From AC-32 sp035473395 (GTDB lineage: Bacteria > Actinomycetota > Thermoleophilia > Gaiellales > Gaiellaceae), in contig DATIOF010000163.1 of the NCBI GenBank assembly GCA_035473395.1, positions 1 to 44,353 of the forward strand: DNA of 44,353 nucleotides, in the 5' to 3' direction. The translations under genes and the position numbers were made by a program. Shown here piece by piece: positions 18,601 through 24,055 of the stretch (position 1 is the stretch's first letter; every line of letters starts with the position of its first letter). The notes under the pieces are model-generated. The model was not told the origin of the DNA. It did not search any database and saw nothing but the letters and a program-made list of their open reading frames with translations.

Positions 18601-19121
18601 ACTGCTCGGATGTCGGTGCGGTCGCGAGCTGCCGCGGGCGCTCGGACAACCTGATCTACCTCCGCAGCGGCGCGCCGCTCAACACACTGTGGGTCGGCGA
18701 CCACATCTTCACCGTGACCGCGACCGACCTGGCCGGGCACACGACCTCGAAGACCGTGCACTACACGGTGCGCTACGTGTTCCCGGGCTTCCGGCCGCCC
18801 GTCAACAACCCGCCGGTGCTGAACCTCGAGAACGCGGGGCGAACGATCCCGGTCAAGTGGGTGCTGCAGGACGCGTTCGGAGTCAACTGGCCGGTCCGCG
18901 CGGCCGTGCAGTCGATCTCCTCGAAGCAGATCCGCTGCCCGACCGCAACCACGGACCCGATCGAGGACGAGGTCCCGATCGGCCTCTCCGGCCTGCGCGT
19001 CGACGACGGCGTCTTCCAGTTCAACTGGGCCACGAACCGCGCCTGGGTGGGCACCTGTAGACGTCTGATGGTCCACTTGAGCGACGACACGACGCCGTTC
19101 GCGGACTTCAAGTTCAAGTAG
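12636..19121 (+). CDS. Giant secreted multidomain protein with VWA-like, PPC-like, gingipain-like peptidase and PxKF-like domains
   Basis: 2161 aa. The signal peptide is at 1-37 (RRRHGLLLVLALLVLAVAGG, cut near AFA). An Ig-like module (about 41-145) leads to a VWA-like domain (about 185-430) with a MIDAS-like DTTAS (195-199). A second Ig-like module is at about 432-513. Hexapeptide GSIGxx blocks (558-638, 785-816, 1111-1122, 1150-1170) are interspersed with leucine-patterned segments. A PPC-like domain (about 1036-1212, WEPNDD...NDTDLFRF) carries blocks 3 and 4 as an insert. Residues about 1245-1670 resemble gingipain-type C25/clan CD peptidases: FIVLLGTDQLEP, PQISVSRM, IWAHYSQW (His1512) and FTVGCHSGLN (Cys1559). 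Ig-like domains and a C-terminal PxKF-like domain (about 2060-2161, WVGTCRRL, FADFKFK) follow. There is no LPXTG motif or C-terminal membrane span. The upstream reading-frame extension is a shadow of the cyclase gene. Proteolysis is an inference from the His/Cys pattern. Confidence 0.85.
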   Translation: MAAAKQWGANRRRHGLLLVLALLVLAVAGGAPHAFADPVPAPTVQVTAPTAGSTLSGVVTVAATASSSVGIDRVEFSYFDGNTGHEVSLGTDTSAPYTTCFDTTKVPNTVPVNGNPLNGTIYATAFDTGDVAQSTKTGNGVAVANPVSGSGQPTGDSLQPCSVSMRLGVGTSKSVPATLHLDPLPPKADILLAFDTTASMGQAITDARNDANSIVDRIQAKIPGARFAIADFKDYPSVTNLEGQPVQGFGGFPFGGEGDYPWRVDLNFGQPSQCEALSAVRCALDSLSASGGSDTPEAYNRAFYEAYHDDSLSYQSGAPRYMIVLGDSLPHDAALSDTFAPACPATGPTDPGPNAIAGDGDDLATAATLTELKKHNTNVSFVTYNDNSISGLPVAACQAELAKFTGGTEVSRADSASLADGIVGLINTAGAHVDAIDLQVTGSGPPGTEIDPSSWVSFAPPITGPAVAPVDINADETVTVPQNAVPGTYHFTVNAIVDGAARATQQVTVTVTNTGVSALQMTADETSVPAGIKNLTLGSVPTSRLAILSPDPNSGPAGSTGAAGSIGTAGSIGTVGSIGAVGSIGAAGSIGTAGSIGAAGSIGAVGSIGTAGSITAGSIGLATIGTAGSIGAVGSIDTTTIPNGGDVLKKITLAQLPLAGASWADILAGTPLVVQPLQAISFYDMATYPTRGSDGKTPWERLAALPLTKVPFVTSLWRDVPLGALFLGNTPLNQVPPPLKPDGTQYASWSAALAENGGSAAGVDPSTNTVFGVAIAGQLGTQDLGSIRVGSIGAAGSIGAAGSIGAAGSIGTVGSIKASALNLRFTGLGNVPLTAVAAGIVNCGGTFTCPTGSTLGDASAANAILPAVTLADVFSHLQAPYDTTVTVSIGQLIQALLVASDYPWEQIQIQGLQDVADTLPHVHYHVDFDLVCGAATTFSVHVNLPDGFFPVAGSSTFSYAGGAPVAAADPGGTRNEPTWSTVPPGPCDEGGATKHVRLNFASYAGLDLGSKTSDVSVTAADSTYSQSNQAPVLVTQNWEPNDDSSTAPTIAKNALVVGHIATANDTDLFRFPLDGLAPGTKVTAFLKVPSDGTDLDLVINKPPAPGVQSSGAAGSIGTAGSIAIEDTGSGLDNSHVALQPDAQSDVHAAAIGAAGSIGTAGSIGTAGSISANRGSVNEVTQIVTHGETGSAVIGISGYNSAFSDKNYVLRVKVTPPPAQLPCDPVTGLNTATPGTLPAVTSLPTTTKALFLVDRQRMVGLYGQTKTDALLNGGVSSPLSRVAAMAGASVLQVDGNPAVRAAYATWDQNQCNLENANAVVRSINDLVGTYRSRLPNLKFIVLLGTDQLEPSWRQADLAASAPEVDEANDLAFTTRGLTKGNAIYATAAQNAILTDGAYGHFTPTNWLGHDIPLPQISVSRMVETPDDITAQLNQFLTVNGVLNPHTALTTGDSFFNDGAAAADAALRSQFTGLTSTYLNPAILPATPTWTHADLLSNFFNKSPVPDINAIWAHYSQWLAQPAGLPASFTEADFATTGDLDPTVNPSAQPVNGRLLFTVGCHSGLNVPDTLLAPGSSPDVLKRFRDWAQSYGAGAASVYVANTGFGYGDTDVADLSERLYDHFASNLNSGGTIGEQWVRALHQYYSEPSNYDVIDEKVMIEANMYGLPFYGFGGTPQHTPPAVTPPTHAVENGIDTAHLPAASGFTLGATPTSVPGASLFTDPLHPDGSTFTTGGAPWTMGTLSVFYRPAQPTMSREVTVPGTVAHGVWVRSLTTQTVPNVKPYKPFPLVRSSADKPLVDYPNIFFPASAATINRDVVFGQQHDNVVANLGRFFPNQSGDLTKGTEQLVSSVGLDVGYSTSSDYTPPLITQVGAVKTGPGSFSAFVRVNDDSGAPRRVAVLYNTGAAVWQVLALNNVGDNLWTGTISTAPTVDTIQLDAQAQDTAGNVGYSFNKAVNFQSVEDTSSPSLSVDAPLPGGVFMLHELVRTNFDCSDVGAVASCRGRSDNLIYLRSGAPLNTLWVGDHIFTVTATDLAGHTTSKTVHYTVRYVFPGFRPPVNNPPVLNLENAGRTIPVKWVLQDAFGVNWPVRAAVQSISSKQIRCPTATTDPIEDEVPIGLSGLRVDDGVFQFNWATNRAWVGTCRRLMVHLSDDTTPFADFKFK
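14307..14549 (+). repeat. Hexapeptide-coding 18-bp tandem repeat, block 1
   Basis: About 13 units of an 18-bp repeat coding GSIG followed by two of A, T or V. The units are mostly GGCTCGATCGGC plus a variable GCC/ACC-type pair. One unit is shortened (GSITA) and one is interrupted (GLATIG). All lie in frame inside the giant secreted protein. Confidence 0.9.
14988..15083 (+). repeat. Hexapeptide-coding repeat, block 2
   Basis: About five in-frame copies of the same GSIGxx unit (starting GSIRV and ending GSIKAS), 438 bp after block 1, again with GGCTCGATC as the dominant codon set. Confidence 0.85.
15966..16001 (+). repeat. Hexapeptide-coding repeat, block 3
   Basis: A short block (GAAGSIGTAGSI) using GGCAGCATC codons rather than GGCTCGATC. 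It lies in what looks like a loop of the PPC-like domain. Confidence 0.75.
16083..16145 (+). repeat. Hexapeptide-coding repeat, block 4
   Basis: About three units (IGAAGSIGTAGSIGTAGSI) with mixed TCG and AGC serine codons. It is in the same PPC-like insert as block 3, 81 bp further on. Confidence 0.75.
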
Positions 19122-19710
19122 TCCAGGCGGGCGCCTCGATCCAGGCTTCGAGGCGGTCGACCGCCTGGCGCAGGTCGTCTGCACTCAGGCGGAACGGCTC
19201 CGCGTAGGGAACCTGCCCGACGGCCGCGGCGGGATCGCGGCCCTCGAGTGCGTCGAGCACGTAGCGCACCGGCAGGCCGTGGGCGACCACGAGCACCGTC
19301 TTCTCGGGGCGCGCGAGGATCTTGCGGTAGGCGTGTGCGTAGCGGGCGACCGTCTGGGCCCGGCTGTCGCCGCCGGGCACGACGTCCTCCGGGCCGTGCG
19401 CGTGCGCCCAGGCGCGATAGTCGGTCAGCGGCCGGCCCTCGAATTCGCCGAAGCGGATGTCGTTCAGGTCGGCGAGCACGAGCCGCGGCACGTCGCGGCC
19501 CTCGAGCGCAAAGTCGGCGGTTTCCTGCGCCCGCTCGAACTCCGAGGTCACGCAGAGGTCGATCGCGTCGTCCGCGAGCTCGACTCCGAGCCGCCGCGCC
19601 TCCTCGCGCCCGGTGGCGGTCAGCGCGACTCCGACGCGCGGGTCGCCGCTGGTGAGACCCTCGACCGAGCGCTCGCTCTCGCCGTGGCGGGCCAGGACAA
19701 CTCGATCCAC
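19114..19710 (-). CDS. Histidine phosphatase family protein (phosphoglycerate-mutase-like)
   Basis: 198 aa from a GTG start. The catalytic N-terminal motif LARHGES (RHG, about residues 8-10), the TSEFERAQETA segment and the second catalytic His in VVAHGLPVRYVL identify the histidine phosphatase superfamily. The substrate (sugar phosphate, phosphoprotein or nucleotide) cannot be told. The last 8 bases overlap the end of the convergent giant secreted protein gene. TAGGGT lies 6 bases upstream of the GTG with no clear ribosome-binding site, so the message could be leaderless. Confidence 0.9.
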   Translation of the reverse strand: MDRVVLARHGESERSVEGLTSGDPRVGVALTATGREEARRLGVELADDAIDLCVTSEFERAQETADFALEGRDVPRLVLADLNDIRFGEFEGRPLTDYRAWAHAHGPEDVVPGGDSRAQTVARYAHAYRKILARPEKTVLVVAHGLPVRYVLDALEGRDPAAAVGQVPYAEPFRLSADDLRQAVDRLEAWIEAPAWTT

Positions 19711-19746
19711 CGAATCACCCTATCGAGGGAGGGTCCTAGATCAGCA

Positions 19747-19773
19747 GTTGCCGACACTGTGCCTACAGGCAAC
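19747..19773. other. Short imperfect hairpin upstream of the histidine phosphatase gene
   Basis: GTTGCC (19747-19752) pairs with GGCAAC (19768-19773), and TGT/ACA pairing inside leaves a four-base bulge. It is about 37 bases upstream of the phosphatase start. It could be an operator or fortuitous. Nothing else is seen in the 135 bp up to the tRNA-Gly terminator. Confidence 0.25.
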
Positions 19774-19845
19774 GTGGGCCACCTTTGAAGTCTCGCCGCA
19801 GGGGCTCAGAGAACATGCTCGCCGCATCGGCCCGCGTCATATACG

Positions 19846-19871
19846 AAACGGCCTCCTCCGGGAGGCCGTTT
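19846..19871 (-). terminator. Intrinsic-type terminator hairpin after tRNA-Gly
   Basis: A perfect 11-bp stem AAACGGCCTCC/GGAGGCCGTTT with a 4-base loop. It lies 10 bases beyond the 3' end of the leftward tRNA-Gly gene. Stem-terminal T residues on both strands make it a good bidirectional terminator candidate. Confidence 0.8.
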
Positions 19872-19881
19872 CCCTTTGCAG

Positions 19882-19952
19882 AGCGGGCGGCGGGGATCGA
19901 ACCCGCATAACTAGCTTGGAAGGCTAGGGCTCTACCATTGAGCTACGCCCGC
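19882..19952 (-). tRNA. tRNA-Gly (anticodon UCC)
   Basis: Read leftward: acceptor GCGGGCG/CGCCCGC, D-arm with GCTCAATGGTAGAGC, anticodon stem CTAGC/GCTAG around CTTCCAA (anticodon TCC), and T-arm GCGGG-TTCGATC-CCCGC, with discriminator T. CCA is not encoded. A terminator hairpin follows. Confidence 0.97.
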
Positions 19953-19974
19953 GGGCTGCGAAAGCGTAGCCCCT

Positions 19975-21078
19975 GTGGCGGAGGCCGTCCGACCTGCGCG
20001 CGATGCTGCTCGGGTGATTCCGGAGCGCCTCGTCCGGTTCCGGCTGCGGACGGTCGTGTCGCTGCTGGTGATCATCATCGCGGTCGCGGTCGTGCTCGAG
20101 GTGATCTGGATCGCGCGGCACGTCTTGACCTGGATCGCGATCTCGCTGTTCCTCGCGCTCGCGCTCAACCCGGCCGTCGAGTGGCTCCAGCGCCGGAAGG
20201 GCCTGAAGCGGCGAGGTGCGGCCGCGGCGGTCGCCTACCTGCTCGCGCTCGGCTTCTTCGTGGCGATCGGATACACGTTCGTGCCGACGCTCGTGCACCA
20301 GGTCAACGACTTCGTCAACAAGCTCCCCGCCTACGCGCACGACGTCACCCACGGCCGTGGGCGCCTCGGGTTCCTCGAGACCAAGTACCACATCGAGGAG
20401 CGGATCCAGAGGGCCATCAGCAACGGCGGCGCGTCGAGGGTGCTCGGCCTCTCGGGCGTCGCGCTCTCCGTCGCGAAGAGCGTCGTCTCGATCGTGGTCG
20501 CTGCGATCACGATCCTCTTCATGACGTACTTCATGCTGCTCGAGGGCCCGGCCTGGGTCGAGCGCGGCTTCGGCCTGCTGCCCGAGCAGTCGCGGCCTCG
20601 CTGGCGCAAGGTCGGACACGAGATCTACAGGACGGTCGGCGGCTACGTGACGGGCAACCTGCTGATCAGCCTGATCGCCGGCGGCCTGACGACGGTCGTC
20701 CTCCTGATCCTGGGAGTGCCCTATGCGGTGGCGCTCGGGTTGATCGTCGCGATCCTGGACCTGATCCCGCTCGCCGGCGCGACGATCGCCGCGATCCTGA
20801 TCGGGGTCGTCGCCTTCCTGCATTCGATCCCCGCCGGGGTCATCGTGGTCGTGTTCTTCATCGTCTATCAGCAGGTCGAGAACCACGTCCTGCAGCCGCT
20901 CGTCTACGGCCGCACCGTCCAACTCTCGCCGCTTACCGTCCTGATCTCGATCCTGATCGGCGCCGAGCTGGCCGGGATCCTCGGGGCGCTCGGGGCCATC
21001 CCCGTCGCCGGCTCGATCCAAGTGGTCATCAACGACTGGCGCTCGCACCGGCACGAGCACCCCAGCACCGCGCTCTGA
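19975..21078 (+). CDS. AI-2E family transporter (PerM/UPF0118 type)
   Basis: 367 aa from GTG 19975. The layout is typical of the AI-2E/PerM superfamily: two N-terminal spans (LVIIIAVAVVLEVIWIA and VAYLLALGFFVAIGYTF), an extracytoplasmic helical segment, and several C-terminal spans with the conserved LILGVPYAVALGLIVAILDLIPLAG region and QQVENHVLQPLVYGRTV. Members have been linked to autoinducer-2, ions or small-molecule export, so the substrate is open. The start lies 22 bases from the 5' end of the divergent tRNA-Gly gene, so the two promoters overlap opposite coding DNA. Confidence 0.92.
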   Translation: MAEAVRPARDAARVIPERLVRFRLRTVVSLLVIIIAVAVVLEVIWIARHVLTWIAISLFLALALNPAVEWLQRRKGLKRRGAAAAVAYLLALGFFVAIGYTFVPTLVHQVNDFVNKLPAYAHDVTHGRGRLGFLETKYHIEERIQRAISNGGASRVLGLSGVALSVAKSVVSIVVAAITILFMTYFMLLEGPAWVERGFGLLPEQSRPRWRKVGHEIYRTVGGYVTGNLLISLIAGGLTTVVLLILGVPYAVALGLIVAILDLIPLAGATIAAILIGVVAFLHSIPAGVIVVVFFIVYQQVENHVLQPLVYGRTVQLSPLTVLISILIGAELAGILGALGAIPVAGSIQVVINDWRSHRHEHPSTAL

Positions 21079-21129
21079 TCCCTCGTTCGGTGGATTGCCC
21101 CACGCGCGCCAGGGGCCGACTGCGCATGT

Positions 21130-21666
21130 ATGCGCAGGACTTCAAGGCTCCTGGTCGTGCTTGTCGCGCTGCTCGTCGTCGTGGTCGCGCCGACTTCCGG
21201 CTCGGCCCGCCCCACCGGCTCGACGGCCCCGGTCGCGCAGCTGCAAAGCGCGCTGCTCGACCAGATCAACGCCTTTCGCACGGTTCACGGGCTCGTGCGG
21301 CTGAAGATCTCGCCGGCGCTGTCGAACGTCGCCGACGGGCATTCCTCGCAGATGGCCAGGCTCGGCTTCTTCAGCCACAACTCGGCGAACGGGCAGTCGT
21401 TCTCGCAGCGGATCGCGCGGGCCTACTCACCGCGTGGCTACCGCAGCTGGACGGTCGGCGAGAACCTCGTCTGGGGCGGCCCCGACATCGCGGCCGCGCG
21501 CGCCTTCCAGCTCTGGCTCTCGAGCCCACCGCACCGGGCGAACCTGATGAACCCCCGCTGGCGCGAGGTCGGCCTGGGCGCCGTCCACTCGACGAGCGCT
21601 CCCGGCGTCTACGGCGGCGGCTCGGCGACGATCGTCACCGCCGACTTCGGCGCCCGTAGCCGCTAA
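21130..21666 (+). CDS. Secreted CAP/SCP-domain protein (second copy)
   Basis: 178 aa with a signal peptide (RRTSRLLVVLVALLVVVVAP) and a CAP domain. Landmarks are LLDQINAFRTVHGL, FFSHNSANG, TVGENLVWG and WLSSPPHRANLMNP. The CAP cavity His and Glu residues are present as in the copy at 8031-8522, but overall similarity outside the motifs is modest, so the two are distant paralogues. The ATG at 21130 was chosen because it gives a standard Arg-rich signal-peptide start. Its stop lies directly against the structured-RNA candidate. Confidence 0.9.
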   Translation: MRRTSRLLVVLVALLVVVVAPTSGSARPTGSTAPVAQLQSALLDQINAFRTVHGLVRLKISPALSNVADGHSSQMARLGFFSHNSANGQSFSQRIARAYSPRGYRSWTVGENLVWGGPDIAAARAFQLWLSSPPHRANLMNPRWREVGLGAVHSTSAPGVYGGGSATIVTADFGARSR

Positions 21667-21828
21667 GAGGGTTTGGCGGGAAACCGCTCGTCGTCGGCGT
21701 GCGCTGGTCGTTCGCTGACAAGGACGCAGGGAGCGTCAATAGCGGGAAGCTATTTGCGCGACTGAGGACGCAGCTCAGCGGGCGAGCAGCGTGCGCCGGC
21801 GGCACAGAGTGTTTGCCGCCGAACCCTC
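21667..21828 (+). ncRNA. Candidate structured RNA (long rod-like fold), possibly 6S-like
   Basis: There is no coding frame. GAGGGTTTGGCGG (21667-21679) pairs over 13 bp with 21816-21828. After an internal loop of 11 by 13 bases, 21691-21706 pairs over 16 positions (four G-U) with 21787-21802. A single G-G mismatch follows, then 21708-21718 pairs with 21775-21785 (11 bp). The apical part carries two small hairpins, GACGC/GCGTC and AATAGC/GCTATT (loop GGGAA). A long closing stem, a central bubble and a total of about 162 nt recall 6S RNA, but no diagnostic sequence was recognised. The strand is not certain: most pairs would also form on the other strand. A local GCGG-GAAA-CCGC hairpin competes with the closing stem. 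Confidence 0.45.
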
Positions 21829-21850
21829 CTAGTACTCTGTCGGCTTACCA

Positions 21851-21922
21851 GCGCCTGTAGCTCAGTGGAAGAGCGACGGCCTTCTAAGCCGTTGGTCGCA
21901 GGTTCGAATCCTGCCAGGCGCA
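21851..21922 (+). tRNA. tRNA-Arg (anticodon UCU)
   Basis: Acceptor GCGCCTG/CAGGCGC with discriminator A, D-arm GCTCAGTGGAAGAGC, anticodon loop CTTCTAA (TCT), and T-arm GCAGG-TTCGAAT-CCTGC. The A after the GG of the D-loop fits arginine identity. CCA is not encoded. A possible -10 TACTCT lies at 21833-21838. Confidence 0.96.
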
Positions 21923-21959
21923 TGGGTTCGAAATGGCGCGGCCGGGTAGACCGGCCGAC

Positions 21960-22268
21960 ATGGGAATCGTCATCAGCTTGATCCTGATCGCCTTCGGGGC
22001 GATCCTCGCCTGGGCCGTCAACACCACCGGCGGCAGCGTCGACCCGCAGGTCGTCGGCGTGATCCTGATCGTGGTCGGAATCATCGTCTTCGTGATCTCG
22101 CTCGTGCTCTGGCGCACCTGGTGGGGCGCAGGCTTCTGGTCGCCGGCGTACGGCGGCGATCCGGCTGCTCCGGCAGTGCGACGGCGCGTGTACCGGCCCG
22201 CCAGGCGGCGGACGACCACGTACGTCGAGGAAGAGCCGCCGCCGCCCGCCGGGCCACCCGCTCCGTAA
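21960..22268 (+). CDS. Small two-span membrane protein, DUF6458-like
   Basis: 102 aa. The start MGIVISLILIAFGAILAWAV and a second span VGVILIVVGIIVFVISLVLW separated by a short VDPQ loop match the small DUF6458-type membrane proteins known from actinobacteria. The tail is basic then acidic/proline-rich (RRRVYRPARRRTT, EEEPPPPAGPPAP). An in-frame ATG 27 bases upstream exists, but family members start at the MGI position. Function is unknown. Confidence 0.8.
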   Translation: MGIVISLILIAFGAILAWAVNTTGGSVDPQVVGVILIVVGIIVFVISLVLWRTWWGAGFWSPAYGGDPAAPAVRRRVYRPARRRTTTYVEEEPPPPAGPPAP

Positions 22269-22330
22269 CTGGAACGCGGCCTCGGCCGTTGTCTGTTTCG
22301 ACGTTGTCAGCGACCTGACGGGAGGTGGAG

Positions 22331-22399
22331 ATGTACATCGGACTTGGCACCTTGCTGCTGATCGTGCTGATCGTCCTGCTGGTCGTCTACGTGTTCTAG
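22331..22399 (+). CDS. 22-residue hydrophobic membrane peptide
   Basis: ATG at 22331, stop TAG at 22397-22399. The product is one membrane span (YIGLGTLLLIVLIVLLVVYVF after the initial Met). A strong ribosome-binding site, GGAGGTGGAG, lies directly upstream (22321-22330), far better than most genes here, arguing that it is translated. It follows the DUF6458-like gene by 62 bp and may share its message. Function is unknown; it resembles tiny single-span bacterial proteins. Confidence 0.6.
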   Translation: MYIGLGTLLLIVLIVLLVVYVF

Positions 22400-22451
22400 G
22401 CCGACCACCTGCCCTCAGGCCGCTGACGGCCGTCGCTCAGACGTGGCGGCC

Positions 22452-23330
22452 TCAGCGGCCTTCTTGGTTCTCGAGCACGGCGCGTTCGTCTTGCCACTCG
22501 TTCCACATTCGGCCGAAGACCGCGCCCGCGTGGAGACAGACCCCGAAGCCGACGAGGAAGGTGATGAGCGCAATCACGACGCCGGCGGGGCCGTAGCTCT
22601 TCTGCCCCGACGTGACCTGGTCCGAGAAGAGAAACGACGAGACCACTCCGAGACCGGTGATGCAGGCCCCGGTTGCCACGCCGGCCGGGAAGAGCTGGCG
22701 CAGCGGGACCTGGCGATACAGGAGCATGTAGATCGACCACCACCAGAAGAGCACGGCGAAGGCGAATGTGAGCAGGAAGATGAGCCCGCGACCTCCCACC
22801 GGCCGGAGCTGGCCGAAGAGCTCCACCTCGGCAGAGATGTAGAGCGCGAAGGCCACGACCCCGGCGGCCTGATAGGCGAGGTGCCGGAGGAGGCCCTTCG
22901 AGGGCGTTCGCGCGTAGATCCGGTGGTACCAGGTGGAGAGCGTGGACGCCATCCCGATCCCTCCCAGGACGAGCACGATGCCGCTGACCCAGGTGAGCGT
23001 TGCGACCGCCTGATTGCCCGTGGAGATCAGGCCGTTCACGTCCTGGGTCGCAGCGGCGTTCAGTCCCATGCGGGCGACGATCGCCTGCCTGATGTCTCCC
23101 CCGACCACTGTCGAGGTGACGGCCAGGAATGGAAACGCGGAGAGCACGGCCAGTGCCGCGAAGGCAAAGGAGCTGTTCATGAAGTCGGCGGTCGAGAGAT
23201 GAGCCCAGTACCGTCCGGCGGCGCTCTGCTCGAACCGTGCAACCCGGTCTTGCAGCGACCAGCCGGAGGGCACCTTCTCGGCCTCGCGACCCGATGTCGG
23301 AGGATCGAGCGGCTCCGGGTCCTCAGGCAC
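22452..23330 (-). CDS. YihY/BrkB family membrane protein
   Basis: 292 aa from a GTG start. About six membrane spans are seen, with the family-typical N-terminal FAFAALAVLSAFPFLAV, the WYHRIYARTPSKGLLR segment and the GPAGVVIALITFLVGFGVCLHAGAV end region. This places it in the YihY/BrkB (formerly RNase BN-like) family, integral membrane proteins of unsettled function. The acidic N-terminal 40 residues are cytoplasmic. An in-frame Met before NSSFAF would cut that tail. The 52 bp to the left show nothing but GC-rich palindromes. Confidence 0.88.
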   Translation of the reverse strand: MPEDPEPLDPPTSGREAEKVPSGWSLQDRVARFEQSAAGRYWAHLSTADFMNSSFAFAALAVLSAFPFLAVTSTVVGGDIRQAIVARMGLNAAATQDVNGLISTGNQAVATLTWVSGIVLVLGGIGMASTLSTWYHRIYARTPSKGLLRHLAYQAAGVVAFALYISAEVELFGQLRPVGGRGLIFLLTFAFAVLFWWWSIYMLLYRQVPLRQLFPAGVATGACITGLGVVSSFLFSDQVTSGQKSYGPAGVVIALITFLVGFGVCLHAGAVFGRMWNEWQDERAVLENQEGR

Positions 23331-23340
23331 GCATCGATTA

Positions 23341-23411
23341 TGGCCCCGGGAGGAGTCGAACCTCCGCGCGCGGATTCGAAGTCCGCCGCTCTTCCGCTGA
23401 GCTACGGGGCC
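23341..23411 (-). tRNA. tRNA-Arg (anticodon UCG)
   Basis: Read leftward: acceptor GGCCCCG/CGGGGCC with discriminator A, D-arm GCTCAGCGGAAGAGC, anticodon stem GCGGA/TCCGC around CTTCGAA (anticodon TCG), and T-arm GGAGG-TTCGACT-CCTCC. CCA is not encoded. It lies 10 bases from the start of the YihY gene, in the same direction, and could be cotranscribed with it. Confidence 0.95.
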
Positions 23412-23505
23412 CTGAAATCAGTCTGACAGACACATCCTCGGGTTCCCGGCGTGCCGTCAGCCGCGCGAGGCTGCGCTGCAGGCGCGCCGGCCGGGGACGC
23501 GAGAG

Positions 23506-23579
23506 GGTGGCGGACGGGACTCGAACCCGCGACCACCGGGACCACAACCCGGAGCTCTACCAACTGAGCTACCGCCACC
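23506..23579 (-). tRNA. tRNA-His (anticodon GUG)
   Basis: Read leftward: acceptor GTGGCGG/CCGCCAC plus the extra 5' G that pairs with C at position 73, diagnostic of histidine. D-arm GCTCAGTTGGTAGAGC, anticodon stem CCGGG/CCCGG around TTGTGGT (GTG), and T-arm GCGGG-TTCGAGT-CCCGT. The 94 bp separating it from tRNA-Arg hold only a short GTCTG-A-CAGAC palindrome. Confidence 0.97.
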
Positions 23580-23617
23580 ACGCAGCGTGGACAGGATAGC
23601 CCGTCGCGGCGAAGGTG

Positions 23618-23818
23618 CTAGGCCGCGGCGGCGGGGAGGTGGCGTCGGATCAGCGCGGCGACGAGCGCCTGCTGCAGGCGGACGAGCTCGGCGCGGTTGC
23701 GCTCCAGCTCCTCGCGCCCGGCGCCGACGCTACGCATGGTCTGGCGCTCGTAGACCACGCCGCGGATCTCGTCGCTGAGCGACTCGACCGTAGGGAGTTC
23801 GATGACCGTTGCGTTCAT
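23618..23818 (-). CDS. Small helical protein of unknown function
   Basis: 66 aa, predicted mostly helical: a short N-terminal strand-like ATVIELP, then DEIRGVVYERQTMRSVGAG and a charged helix REELERNRAELVRLQQALVAALIRRHL. The composition is normal for this genome and the heptad-like spacing suggests a small coiled coil. No known domain was recognised and no signal peptide or membrane span is present. It lies between tRNA-His and tRNA-Leu. There is no clear ribosome-binding site. It could be a spurious frame, but the protein-like composition makes it likely real. Confidence 0.6.
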   Translation of the reverse strand: MNATVIELPTVESLSDEIRGVVYERQTMRSVGAGREELERNRAELVRLQQALVAALIRRHLPAAAA

Positions 23819-23885
23819 GACCGAGAGTGAGACGGGGCCCGGTCGAACTAGTTAGTCGGCAACCGGCTCTATCCTTCACCTGCAC

Positions 23886-23971
23886 GCGGGCGTGGCGGAA
23901 TTGGTAGACGCGGCGGGTTTAGGTCCCGTTGGGGCCAACGCTCCTTAGAGGTTCGAGTCCTCTCGCCCGCA
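23886..23971 (+). tRNA. tRNA-Leu (anticodon UAG)
   Basis: A class II tRNA of 86 nt: acceptor GCGGGCG/CGCCCGC with discriminator A, D-arm GGCGGAATTGGTAGACGC, anticodon stem GCGGG/CCCGT around TTTAGGT (TAG), a long variable arm, and T-arm AGAGG-TTCGAGT-CCTCT. A possible -10 TATCCT lies at 23870-23875. Confidence 0.97.
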
Positions 23972-24055
23972 CTCGCTTCCTGCGACCCCAAGCCGCGTCC
24001 CTTTCCGGCCTCATCGTCGGCCGGGCACGGTCCCTTTGCTTGAATGGGTCGGGTG

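Noticed and set aside
19882..23971. tRNA cluster considered as an integrated-element attachment region
   Set aside because: No integrase, no repeated tRNA 3' ends and no change in base composition were seen.
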